A stretch of 64,000 bases of DNA from Endomicrobium sp. (lineage in GTDB: Bacteria > Elusimicrobiota > Endomicrobiia > Endomicrobiales > Endomicrobiaceae): assembly GCA_031290575.1 (NCBI GenBank), contig JAITNH010000003.1, positions 1-64,000 of the forward strand, read 5' to 3'. Shown one piece after another: positions 18,706 to 28,169 of the stretch. Within the stretch, counting starts at the first letter, position 1. Each line of letters begins with the position of its first letter. Under the pieces are notes generated by a model. The model saw nothing but the letters and a program-made list of their open reading frames with translations. It had not been told where the DNA came from and did no database searches. Position numbers and translations under genes: made by a program.

Positions 18706-19670
18706 AATAATTTCTTCTTTTAACCAAGTGTCTTTAAAATACTTGCACACGTTTATAAATCTTAAACTTATATACAATATCAACACAGCAAAGACTTACT
18801 GAAAATGAATTTTATTCATATAAAAATTTATTAAAGCTTAACATATTCATATAATTCTAACATATAAAATTCGCTATATACGAAAACATAAGTATGCATA
18901 TCTATTATCTCTTCTATATTAAACCTTTCAGCAACAAACCTTAAAATAACATCGTATAGCTAGCTTAAAGATTTTTTTATATGGTCAGGCAATTCATTTT
19001 TTCTATTTTTTACTTCTTGTGTATCACGAGAATGCATCAGAATTTCATCATATTAAAACTTATCAACAGCCATCTTCCCAAAATATTTTTTCTTGCCAAA
19101 AAAAGTTTTTTATCTTTTAATTTTATTCTTTTCAATTTAATGTATCATTAAAGCACAATCTAGACCAATACTCTACAGCTACAGACATATTTTTATATTA
19201 TCAATACGTGCATCATTGCTTTTGAATTTAGAATCGAGAATTAATGAAACACTAGCAACACAAATAATAATTTTTAAATTTTATCATTAGAAACACCATA
19301 ATTCAAATTAAAAAAACATAAATACCATAGAGGGTATCTAATCATAATTTTTAACAAAAAGAAAAATATGTAAAATTTAAAATTATTATGTTCATTGTTT
19401 TCTTGTCTTTTCCAAACAGTGAGACAAATAAGGAATTTGCCACTGTCATCGATTCCCGATAAATACATTTCTTCAAAAGCCTAATCCTAAAATTGATTTA
19501 TGATTGTTTTATTTCACTGTTTTCTCTTACAAAAAAATCAAAATCACTTACAAACTTAATACTTATACTTATTAAAACATAAATATTTTATACTCAAAAC
19601 ACCTATACATTATTATGCTTGCTTATATTATGCCAAAATCAACATTATCCCCAAAACAAACATATAAATT
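18706..19670. other. Decayed, gene-free stretch upstream of the clpB remnant
   Basis: No intact gene is seen. On the - strand near 18960-19080 there is a protein-like stretch interrupted by stops (fragments KMAVDKF, YDEILMHSRDTQEVKNRK, LPDHIKKSL) that I cannot assign. The remainder is AT-rich with dense stops. It is most likely further pseudogene residue. Confidence 0.5.
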
Positions 19671-20501
19671 CTAAATTTTTTTAAAATTTTCCTCTGCCAA
19701 ATATGAACTGCGAACATATCTCCCAGAAACAACTTGTTTTATACCTATTGAAAATGCGAAATCTTCTATTACTTTAAATTCTTCTGAAGTATATTCCTTG
19801 ATCACGGGATAATGATTTTTTGTTGGAGCAAGATACTGTCCTATCGTAAGGATATCAATATCTAGATTTTTTATGTCTTTAATGGTTTCAAAAATCTGCA
19901 CCTGAGTTTCACCAAAACCAACCATTACACCTGTTTTAACCTTAAATCCAGCAAACTTCGCATACTTTAAAACCTTCAAAGAACGCTTATAATTAGCACC
20001 TTTTCGCACTTTATCATATAAAACAGGCACTGTTTCCAAATTATGTGAAAAAATATCAGGTTTGGCATTTAAGACAATATCAATAAACTTCGTAACACCT
20101 AAAAAGTCTGGAGCAAGAACTTCTATTTTTATATTTGGAATGAAAGATTTGATCTCAACAATTGTCCTTGCAAAATGTTCAGCACCTTTATCATACAAAT
20201 CATCTCTTGTTACAGAAGTCACAACAACATAAGAAAACCCAAATTCCTTAATTATTTTTGCTATTCTTAAAGGTTCGTTTATATCTATAGGTTCAGGATT
20301 ATATTTTCCAACAGCACAAAAATCACATTTTCTTGTACAGTTTTTTCCTAATATAAGAAAAGTTGCTATTTTTTTCTTAAAACACTCGCCCATATTGGGA
20401 CATTTGGCATTTTGACATATTGTATTAATGCCATTAAATTCAAACTTTTTTTTCAGTGCTACTACATCTGCAATAATAATTTTTTTCTTTTTTTGTTTCA
20501 T
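19671..20501 (-). CDS. lipA: Lipoyl synthase
   Basis: Radical SAM enzyme that inserts two sulfurs into octanoyl groups on lipoyl domains. The 276 residues carry the auxiliary cluster motif C29-x4-C34-x5-C40, the radical SAM motif C55-x3-C59-x2-C62 (CTRKCDFC), VVVTSVTRDDL, EVLAPDF, and the C-terminal RSSY that ligates the auxiliary cluster. All ligands are present, so it looks active. The partner octanoyltransferase lipB is not seen beside it. The gap upstream (20502-20818) has a protein-like 40-codon stretch out of frame with lipA that I cannot identify. The start ATG has no strong ribosome site. Confidence 0.95.
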   Translation of the reverse strand: MKQKKKKIIIADVVALKKKFEFNGINTICQNAKCPNMGECFKKKIATFLILGKNCTRKCDFCAVGKYNPEPIDINEPLRIAKIIKEFGFSYVVVTSVTRDDLYDKGAEHFARTIVEIKSFIPNIKIEVLAPDFLGVTKFIDIVLNAKPDIFSHNLETVPVLYDKVRKGANYKRSLKVLKYAKFAGFKVKTGVMVGFGETQVQIFETIKDIKNLDIDILTIGQYLAPTKNHYPVIKEYTSEEFKVIEDFAFSIGIKQVVSGRYVRSSYLAEENFKKI

Positions 20502-20818
20502 TTTTCATAAATTTCACTTGCTCTTGATTATCACAAAAAAATAAATCAAAATGAGTAAGCAAATATATAACATTATTATTTGTTTGTAAAATTTTACTTC
20601 TTAATGCTTGATGCTTTTTTCATCCATCACAGTCCAATTAAACTTCTTTAATTTTTATAATCTTATTTTTGCAACAAAAATAACACAATCATATCTACCG
20701 AACTTATAAAATAAAAAAGAAATTACATATAAATCAGTCACAAAAACAGAACATACTTAACTCTCATAAATACAGCTTCAACTTTTCCACCCAAAAACAC
20801 AGTTATCTCTGTACAAAA

Positions 20819-22375
20819 TCAATGCTTGAAATGACGCATTCCAGTTATCAACATGGCCATATTTCTATCATCCGCAGCTTGAATTGACTCATTATCTTTT
20901 ATTGAACCTCCAGGCTGTATTATTGCAGTCACACCTATTTTAAAAGATTCTTTAACAACATCAGGGAACGGAAAAAAAGCATCTGATGACAAAACAAGGG
21001 GAAATATTTTTTCATCTAATCCATGTTTAACATTTTTCATTTTTTCTGCTGCTATTTTTAATGAATCAATGCGACTCATTTGACCAGCGCCCACTCCCAC
21101 AGTCTGTCTGCCTCTTACAAGGACAATAGCATTAGATTTAACATATTTTGAAATTTTCCATGCGAAATCCAAGCTATCATTTTCTTTCCTTGTGGTTTGG
21201 CGTTTTGTTATAAGCTTTGTTCCAATCAAAAGTCGAGTATCCATATTTTGTACAAGCATTCCACAAGATATCATCTTATACTCAATAACATTTTTTTCTT
21301 CTTTATACGGTTTTTTTTGTATTAGAAGTCGAATGTTTTTTTTCTTCATTAAAATATGCAATGCCTTCTTAGAATAATCTGGAGCTATTACACATTCAGC
21401 AAATAATTTGCTAATTTCTAAAGCACTGTCTTCTTCAATAGGCTTATTACAAGCCACCACGGCTCCGAAAGCACTAATAGGATCACAACTTAACGCTTTC
21501 AAATAAGCATCTTTTACATTAATATTTTCAGCACACCCACAAGGATTATTATGTTTAATAATGGCACATACTGGATTATCAAACTCATGTACTAAACGCC
21601 ATGCAACATCCAAATCAAGATAATTATTATATGATAATTCTTTACCATGCATCTGTTTTGCAGATATTACTGCTGTATTGTCAAGTTCTATATTGTTTGA
21701 ATACACAGCAGCGTCCTGATGAGGATTTTCACCATACCTCAATTCCGAAATTTTTTTCAATGGAACTACAACTTGCATGGGAAACTTCTCATAATTTAAA
21801 TAAGTTGAAATTAAAGAATCATAATACGCCGTATAACAAAAAGCTTTTGCTGCTAAATTTAATCGGAAATCTTGCGTAATAGAACTATTTTTTAGATTTT
21901 CAATAATAGAGCCATAATCGTTCACATTAGATATAACAATTACATCTTTATAATTTTTTGCTGCCGCTCTCAAAAGGGCCACTCCACCTATATCTATGTT
22001 TTCTATAACATCCTGAATTATATTTTTATCTTCTGGTTTTGGTATTTTCTTTATCATTTCTTCAAAAGGATACAAATTTACAACAACCATATCTACTGTA
22101 GATATATTATGATGTTTCAATTCTTGAATATGATCTTCTTTGTTTCTAACTGCAAGAATTCCAGCATGAATTTTTGGATTTAATGTCTTAACCCTGCCAT
22201 CCAAAATTTCCGGGAATCCAGTAACATCAGATATTTCTTGGCAATTAATAGAGTTTTTTTTCAATATTCTAGCAGTGCCACTGCTAGAAATTATATTCCA
22301 ATTAAAAGCTTTTAATTCTTTTGCAAAATCTACTATTCCAGTTTTGTCTGATACACTAAGCAATGCTGTTGCCAT
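20819..22375 (-). CDS. purH: Bifunctional AICAR formyltransferase / IMP cyclohydrolase
   Basis: Last two steps of de novo IMP synthesis. The 518-residue protein has an N-terminal cyclohydrolase domain (about 1-195; SVSDKTGIVDFAKEL, TLNPKIHAGILA, NLYPFEE) and a C-terminal transformylase domain with RYGENPHQDAAVY, IKHNNPCGCAEN and LSSDAFFPFPD. The second ATG (22375) is chosen because GAGGAA is spaced properly before it; the first ATG at 22381 abuts that sequence. It stands alone, away from the main purine genes at 51-64 kb. A 23-base palindrome lies inside the gene (22267-22289). Confidence 0.96.
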   Translation of the reverse strand: MATALLSVSDKTGIVDFAKELKAFNWNIISSSGTARILKKNSINCQEISDVTGFPEILDGRVKTLNPKIHAGILAVRNKEDHIQELKHHNISTVDMVVVNLYPFEEMIKKIPKPEDKNIIQDVIENIDIGGVALLRAAAKNYKDVIVISNVNDYGSIIENLKNSSITQDFRLNLAAKAFCYTAYYDSLISTYLNYEKFPMQVVVPLKKISELRYGENPHQDAAVYSNNIELDNTAVISAKQMHGKELSYNNYLDLDVAWRLVHEFDNPVCAIIKHNNPCGCAENINVKDAYLKALSCDPISAFGAVVACNKPIEEDSALEISKLFAECVIAPDYSKKALHILMKKKNIRLLIQKKPYKEEKNVIEYKMISCGMLVQNMDTRLLIGTKLITKRQTTRKENDSLDFAWKISKYVKSNAIVLVRGRQTVGVGAGQMSRIDSLKIAAEKMKNVKHGLDEKIFPLVLSSDAFFPFPDVVKESFKIGVTAIIQPGGSIKDNESIQAADDRNMAMLITGMRHFKH

Positions 22376-22594
22376 AACCATTTCCTCATTTTTAAATAGA
22401 AATATTCTTTATACTACAAATCCTTTATCGTACACAGAGAGAAGACCCCCTCACCCTATTATTCATCTCATATTTTTTTAATATTTAAATTCTAACAACT
22501 TCGAAAAATATTTTTTCTATTTTTACAAATATTACCAGATTCATTAATACAATAATCGTAAAACAAATAGACTATTTATAGAACACTTTTACTA

Positions 22595-23641
22595 TTAATA
22601 GCTAATTAATTCATAATCTCTGCTGCCAAGATCAAGTTTTTCTGCATATCTCAGCTGTATTGTTGAATCAATCTCAGGATATATTTCTTTAAAGAAATTC
22701 ATTCCAAAAGCTTTATTTATCAAATCTAAACTTGCTTGATCAACAGCTACAGGATCAACACCAGCAATAATTCCAACATCAGGCATAAGAGGCATATTTT
22801 TGGGCAAAGAAAAACAATCACAAAACTTACTTATATGATTCAGGAAACTTATATACCCGCTTTTTTTATTCTTTAGAACCCCAGCAGCATGTTCAACTAT
22901 TTTTTCCTGAACTGTTAAAGAATTTTCATCCCACTTTAATCCAAATACATTAGATATGCAATTCACTATACATTGGCCACAGCCAACACACTTTTCCTTA
23001 TCCATGACTATTTTGTTATTAACAAGTGATAACGCTTGTTGATAACAAAATTTAACACAATTGCAACAACCAACACAACGCTCAAGATTTACCGTAGGTT
23101 TTGAAGAATTATGCATAGCGTACTTGGCTGCTTTACTTCCGCAACCCATACCTATGTTTTTTAAAACTCCACCAAATCCTGATATTTCATGACCTTTAAA
23201 ATGACTCATAAACATAAATCCATCTGCGTTATATATTTCATGGGCTATTGCAACCGCTTGAAAATGTTTTAAATTAACATCAACTTTTACCTCAGCATTA
23301 CCTTTTAATCCATCTGCAATAATAATCGGACATCCACATTTATCAATACTAAAACCATGTTTATTTGCAATGAGAAGATGATGATAAGCATCAGATCGTT
23401 TCCCAACATAAATTGTACTGGCATCAGTTAAAAAAGGATATCCTGCCTTTTCTCTAATAATTTTTACAACTGGCAGTACATATTCAGGTTTAATATATCC
23501 CTCATTGTTTTCTTCGCCAAAATGCATTTTTATTGCTATAAAATTTTTTGATTTCACATGAGTAAAAATGCTCGTTATCTTTAAAAAACTATATAGCTCA
23601 TCTCTTCTGTTCCAAGGAAGAAAATATACTTTCCCTGCCAT
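22595..23641 (-). CDS. DUF362-family protein with two [4Fe-4S] ferredoxin motifs
   Basis: The 348-residue protein has a DUF362 body (KNFIAIKMHFGEENNEGYI, GVLKNIGMGCGSKAAK) with an inserted two-cluster ferredoxin segment: CVGCCNCVKFC and CVGCGQCIVNC. The function of this family is unknown; a role in electron transfer or in handling metal cofactors has been assumed from the clusters. The ATG at 23641 is chosen because GTGAGGT lies upstream; an upstream frame of 15 codons has no family similarity. It is 12 bases downstream of the RluA-like gene's end region on the same strand order lipA side. Probably cytosolic, as no signal peptide is seen. Confidence 0.85.
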   Translation of the reverse strand: MAGKVYFLPWNRRDELYSFLKITSIFTHVKSKNFIAIKMHFGEENNEGYIKPEYVLPVVKIIREKAGYPFLTDASTIYVGKRSDAYHHLLIANKHGFSIDKCGCPIIIADGLKGNAEVKVDVNLKHFQAVAIAHEIYNADGFMFMSHFKGHEISGFGGVLKNIGMGCGSKAAKYAMHNSSKPTVNLERCVGCCNCVKFCYQQALSLVNNKIVMDKEKCVGCGQCIVNCISNVFGLKWDENSLTVQEKIVEHAAGVLKNKKSGYISFLNHISKFCDCFSLPKNMPLMPDVGIIAGVDPVAVDQASLDLINKAFGMNFFKEIYPEIDSTIQLRYAEKLDLGSRDYELISY

Positions 23642-23697
23642 TTTGAACCTCACTCTACATCTCCAAACAATATGCAAACAAAGCAAAACAATAATAA

Positions 23698-24420
23698 TTA
23701 GCTTCCGTATTTACAAAGTTGTTTTAATGTGATTTTAAAATCTTTTGGCAACGACACTTCAAAGATTTTTTCTTCATTACTTCCTGGCAATGTTAATGTT
23801 AATGCAACTGCATGAAGAGAAAGTCTTGAAATAAGTGGCTTTTCTAATTTTCCACTTTTAAATTTATAACCATGCTTAAGATCTGATAAAATTATAGGAT
23901 TGGAAGTGCCGTATTCACTATCTATTGCTAAAGGATGTCCAAGGCTCCAAAAATGTACTCTTATCTGATCCTTTCTTCCTGTAAGAAGCAAAATCTGAAC
24001 CAAAGTATAACTTCTAAAACGTTTTAAAATTTTAAAACTAGTTACTGACGCTCTGCCTTTCACTATATCAGCAGATACATTATTTCTGACAGAAATAAGA
24101 ATTGGTTTATTTATTGTGCCTTTGTCTTCTTCTAAAACACCCGATACCAAAGCAATGTATTTTTTACAAACTTTCGAATTTTCAAACTGCAATCTTATAT
24201 CTCTATAGGCCTGTAAATTCTTTGCAAATACTAAAACACCGGTGGTATCACGATTTATACTATGAATCACCCATACATTCTGCTTTAGCTGTTTCTTCAG
24301 CATACCAGCAAGCGTTTGATTCTCGCGGACACCTAGAGCTGAGATAACAGAAATCCCACTTCTTTTGTTTACAACTACAATATTTTTATCTTCATAAATT
24401 ATATCTATTTCTTTTTTCAT
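23698..24420 (-). CDS. RluA-family pseudouridine synthase homologue, catalytic Asp replaced by Asn
   Basis: The 240-residue sequence aligns throughout with RluA-type 23S rRNA or tRNA pseudouridine synthases: IIYEDKNIVVVNK at the start, YIALVSGVL, LLTGRKDQIRVHFWSLGHPLAIDSEYG, and LHAVALTLTLP near the end. The catalytic motif, HRLDxxTSG in the family, reads HSINRDTTG here, so the catalytic Asp is Asn (codon at 24253-24255) and the preceding Arg is Ser. The adjoining NKPxG motif is also altered (NKRSG). The frame is otherwise intact. Either it is a very recent loss of function or it has another, perhaps RNA-binding, role. Start: the ATG at 24420; an upstream TTG is weaker. Confidence 0.85.
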   Translation of the reverse strand: MKKEIDIIYEDKNIVVVNKRSGISVISALGVRENQTLAGMLKKQLKQNVWVIHSINRDTTGVLVFAKNLQAYRDIRLQFENSKVCKKYIALVSGVLEEDKGTINKPILISVRNNVSADIVKGRASVTSFKILKRFRSYTLVQILLLTGRKDQIRVHFWSLGHPLAIDSEYGTSNPIILSDLKHGYKFKSGKLEKPLISRLSLHAVALTLTLPGSNEEKIFEVSLPKDFKITLKQLCKYGS

Positions 24421-24471
24421 TTTCAAAACTACCCAATTAGTATTAAACGTATCAATACTGTTTAATGATAT

Positions 24472-26475
24472 TCATATGGTTGCTTTATTGATTTTAACAA
24501 GTTTCTCAAATTCTTTCTCATAAAGAATGCTTATACCTAACTCTTTAGCTCTTTCAAATTTTGAACCAACATTTGCACCTACAAGAATATAATCAATATT
24601 TTTGCTTACAGAAAAAGCAATTTTACCACCAAAAGAACTTATAATTTCACAAGCTTGTTCTCTCGTATAATTTTCAAGCTCTCCAGTTAAAACAAACGTT
24701 TTATTTTCAAACAATGTCAATAATTGGACAGTTTCAGGCTCAAGCATATTTACACCTGCAACAATAAGAGCATTCACAATATTGCGAACGTTTTTATTTT
24801 CAAAAAATTCTTTTAAAGATAATGCCAAAACCTCGCCAATTCCTGGAATTTTTATAAAATCTTCAATTCTAGCATTAAATAAAAACTCCATATTTCTAAA
24901 TCTATTTGCAATTATCATTGAGGCTTTTTCACCTATATGACGTATTCCTAAAGCGAATAACAATCTATATAAAGGCTGTTTCTTACTCTCAACAATACTT
25001 TTCAGAAGGATATTTGTTTTTTTTTCTTTAAATAGATTCAAAACAATAAAATCGTCATAAGTTAAACTATAGATATCTGCAAGAGTTTGTATTTTTTTCT
25101 TTTCAAGCAACTGATCTATTAATATTTTACCAAAACCATTAATATCCATTGCATTTCTGCTTACAAAATGTATTAAATGTCCTCTAAATTGTGCAGAACA
25201 TTCTGGATTAACACATCTATATGCAACTTCTTTAATTCCTTTAACAATTAAACCATTGCACGACGGGCAAATAGTTGGAGGTTTAAAAAAACCTTTTTCT
25301 CTTTTTTTTATAACTTTTACTATTTTTGGGATAACATCACCTGCACGTTCTATTAAAACAACATCGCCTTCATTAACATTAAGTCGTTCGATTTCTTTAA
25401 AATTATGAAGCGTTGCATGAGATATGGTAACACCTGCAAGTATAAAAGGATCAAGGAGTGCGGACGGTGTTACTATTCCACTACGTCCAACCTGCATTTG
25501 AATTTTATTTAATCTTGTTGTTGCTTGTTTTGCGGGAAATTTAAATGCTATAGCCCACCTGGGACTTTTATTAGTATACCCCAATTCATTTTGCAACAAT
25601 AAGCTATTTACTTTAATTACAAGACCGTCGATCTCATATTGTAATGAATCTCTTTTGACCAACATAATATCTATAAAATCTACTATTTTCTCTAAAGAAT
25701 TACATATCTTAAAATCATTTTGCACTAGAAACCCGCACTCTTTGCAATATTTCAAGAAGTCAGACTGTTTTTGAAATCGCTTACCATCAATTCTGGCAAA
25801 TGAATGTCCAAAAAAACTAAGTTTTCTTTTAGAGGTAATTTGTATATCTTTATGTCTCAAAGAACCAGAAGCAGCATTTCTAGAATTAGCAAATTTTTGT
25901 GCATTCGCTTTAATCATATCTTCATTCATTTTTTTGAAGTTATATTTAGATATATATACTTCACCTCGAAGCTCAAAAAAAATCGGAGGAGGAATTATTT
26001 TAAGCTTATGCGGAATATCTTGAATCACTTTAATGTTTTCAGTTATATCTTCACCAATCTCGCCATCACCACGAGTTGCACCTGTAATCAAATTACCATA
26101 TGAATAAATTAAATTTGCACTTACGCCATCAATTTTTGGCTCAACAATAAATTCAATATTATCAGTATTCAATTTTTTCATAATTCTTTCGTGCCATTTT
26201 GCCATTTCCTCATAAGAATAAGTATTGTCTAATGAAAGCATTGGTAAGGAATGTTTAACTTGCTTAAAAGCTGACAATACGAAACCTGATACTTTTCGCG
26301 TAGGAGAATTTAACGATATAAAAAAAGTATTTTTTATTTCAAGATTCTCAAGCTCTTTTACAAGACCATCATATTCACCATCAGATATTTCAGAATCATT
26401 TTTAACATAATAAAGATTATTGTGTCTTGTAATTTCTTTTCTTAAATACTCAATACGATGCTGAATATTTTTCAT
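24472..26475 (-). CDS. ligA: NAD-dependent DNA ligase
   Basis: Seals nicks in replication and repair using NAD. The 667 residues show the complete domain order: Ia domain (YYVKNDSEISDGEYD), the nucleotidyltransferase with the adenylated Lys in EPKIDGVSA, the OB fold with GDVVLIERAGDVIPKI, the zinc finger (CPSCNGLI and RCVNPECSAQF), helix-hairpin-helix motifs (ALGIRHIGEKAS, IPGIGEVLA) and a C-terminal BRCT domain (FVLTGELENYTREQA). Length matches E. coli LigA (671). It looks functional. Confidence 0.97.
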   Translation of the reverse strand: MKNIQHRIEYLRKEITRHNNLYYVKNDSEISDGEYDGLVKELENLEIKNTFFISLNSPTRKVSGFVLSAFKQVKHSLPMLSLDNTYSYEEMAKWHERIMKKLNTDNIEFIVEPKIDGVSANLIYSYGNLITGATRGDGEIGEDITENIKVIQDIPHKLKIIPPPIFFELRGEVYISKYNFKKMNEDMIKANAQKFANSRNAASGSLRHKDIQITSKRKLSFFGHSFARIDGKRFQKQSDFLKYCKECGFLVQNDFKICNSLEKIVDFIDIMLVKRDSLQYEIDGLVIKVNSLLLQNELGYTNKSPRWAIAFKFPAKQATTRLNKIQMQVGRSGIVTPSALLDPFILAGVTISHATLHNFKEIERLNVNEGDVVLIERAGDVIPKIVKVIKKREKGFFKPPTICPSCNGLIVKGIKEVAYRCVNPECSAQFRGHLIHFVSRNAMDINGFGKILIDQLLEKKKIQTLADIYSLTYDDFIVLNLFKEKKTNILLKSIVESKKQPLYRLLFALGIRHIGEKASMIIANRFRNMEFLFNARIEDFIKIPGIGEVLALSLKEFFENKNVRNIVNALIVAGVNMLEPETVQLLTLFENKTFVLTGELENYTREQACEIISSFGGKIAFSVSKNIDYILVGANVGSKFERAKELGISILYEKEFEKLVKINKATI

Positions 26476-26512
26476 AATTATTAAACTTTAATATTGAACT
26501 TGTTACAGATAA

Positions 26513-26950
26513 TCACAGTAAAACCATTTTATTTTTTTTAATTTTTTGGATTCTTATAATTTTAAATTTATCTAAAATACCATTAACAAATTTACTTGAA
26601 TCTTTAGTGGAATATTTTTTAGAAATTTCAATAGCTTCATCTATTATAACATTTATAGGAGTATCAGGAGTCGCCATAATTTCATAAGCCGCAAGACGTA
26701 TAATGTTTCGATCAACTACCGCCATTCTTTCAATTTCCCAATTTTTTGCGTACTTTCTAATAAGAAAATCTATATCATCCTTTTTATCACAAACACCTTT
26801 AAACAAATTCACACTAAATTCTCTATAAATTTCAATTCTCGGAAGACACTTCTCAAAAGAATCATATACAACATCAATTGAAGCATTACAATTATCTACT
26901 GTATAAAGCATTTGTAAAGAACATTCCCTTGCTTCTCTTCTTGAACTCAT
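26513..26950 (-). CDS. nusB: Transcription antitermination factor NusB
   Basis: RNA-binding component of the rRNA antitermination complex. The 145-residue helical protein has SSRREARECSLQMLYTVD at the start, ERMAVVDRNIIRLAAYEIM in the middle and PINVIIDEAIEISKKYSTKDSSKFVNGILDK (shown in parts: INVIIDEAIEI and SSKFVNGILD) at the end, all characteristic. I use the ATG at 26950; the frame runs open to 27022 but those residues are not family-like. No clear ribosome site precedes it. Confidence 0.92.
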   Translation of the reverse strand: MSSRREARECSLQMLYTVDNCNASIDVVYDSFEKCLPRIEIYREFSVNLFKGVCDKKDDIDFLIRKYAKNWEIERMAVVDRNIIRLAAYEIMATPDTPINVIIDEAIEISKKYSTKDSSKFVNGILDKFKIIRIQKIKKNKMVLL

Positions 26951-27137
26951 ATAAACATTTGGTCCATAATAACATCGCCTCTCTAGTAAGATAAAATCCA
27001 TAAAAACAAAGAAAACATTCAATTACGTCTTTTTATTATCTCTACAATATAAAAATACTATTTTTCAAGAAAACAGATCAAACAATTAAATAAAATGCAC
27101 AAAATCATGATCATGCTGGAAATATGGCTGACAACGT

Positions 27138-28169
27138 TTAATATGCAAGCTGACCACAAGCAGCATTTATATCTATACCTTTTGCTTTTCTTATATTGGT
27201 TTTAAATCCGTTAAATTTTAATATATTCTTAAATTTTTGAACTGTTTCCCACTTAGGTGTCTGGAAACCAGTACCTGACACAGGGTTAAAAGGTATTAAA
27301 TTTACTTGAACATTTGAATCTAAAAGTTCATGATATCTTAATAATCTTGCAAACTTATGTGCAACAATAACAGAATCATTTATTCCTTTAATAAGAATAT
27401 ACTCTATTGTAAGACGTGATTTTGTTTTTTTGATATAATACTTACCTGCGTTTAATATATTTTCTATCTTAAAACCAAAATTATTTGGAATTAATTTTTT
27501 TCTTTGTTTTTCATCAACAGAATGCAAAGAAATGGCGAGACGAATGCCAAAATCAGCATCAGCAAGTTTTTTTATTGCTGAAACAATACCTATACTTGAA
27601 AGTGTTATATGCCTCCTGCCTATAGCAAATTCTTTACTTGATAAAAGTGAATTTAAAACAGAAGTAATATTATTCAAGTTTAGGGTAGGTTCTCCAATAC
27701 CCATAAATAAAACCCTAGAAACTTTTTCATCAATATCATTTTCAATCTGCAAAATTTGTTCTATCATTTCTCCCCTTGTCAAATTTCTGGCAAATTTAAA
27801 TTTGCCAGATGAACAAAAAGTACACATTACAGGACACCCTATTTGCGACGAAACACACACAGAATTTCTGTTTTTTCCAGGGAGAAAAACAGCAAAAAAA
27901 TATTTATCATCTATAGTTTGGAACGTATATTTAATTGTTCCATCAATTATAGATTTCTTTTTTTCTACCATCTTTAATACTCTTAATAAAAATCTTTTAT
28001 CAAGATCTCTTCTCAAATCTTTTGATATATTTGTAAATTCTTCAAATGAAGCAACCTTTTTTGAATAAACCCATTCAAGTATTTGGTCAACTTCATAATC
28101 TTTTTCTATCACAGATTTTATAGTTGATCTAAACTGCGCATTCGTTAAATCTAATATATATTTTTTCAC
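27138..28169 (-). CDS. rlmN: 23S rRNA (adenine-2503-C2) methyltransferase
   Basis: Radical SAM enzyme that methylates A2503 of 23S rRNA and some tRNAs. The 343 residues include the radical SAM triad C112, C116 and C119 (GCPVMCTFC), [11 protein letters not shown], and the C-terminal catalytic Cys338 in AACGQL that pairs with a second conserved Cys. It starts with GTG behind GGAGAT and overlaps the pgi stop by four bases, so the two are coupled. A 24-bp perfect palindrome lies in the coding sequence at 27786-27809. Confidence 0.96.
   Translation of the reverse strand: MKKYILDLTNAQFRSTIKSVIEKDYEVDQILEWVYSKKVASFEEFTNISKDLRRDLDKRFLLRVLKMVEKKKSIIDGTIKYTFQTIDDKYFFAVFLPGKNRNSVCVSSQIGCPVMCTFCSSGKFKFARNLTRGEMIEQILQIENDIDEKVSRVLFMGIGEPTLNLNNITSVLNSLLSSKEFAIGRRHITLSSIGIVSAIKKLADADFGIRLAISLHSVDEKQRKKLIPNNFGFKIENILNAGKYYIKKTKSRLTIEYILIKGINDSVIVAHKFARLLRYHELLDSNVQVNLIPFNPVSGTGFQTPKWETVQKFKNILKFNGFKTNIRKAKGIDINAACGQLAY

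Noticed and set aside
20502-20818. Possible lipB remnant before lipA
   Set aside because: A protein-like stretch (KKHQALRSKILQTNNNV) is present, but I could not match it to LipB or any other family.
24021-24038. 18-bp palindrome GTTTTAAAATTTTAAAAC in the RluA-family gene
   Set aside because: Almost purely A and T, so much more likely to arise by chance than the palindromes reported.
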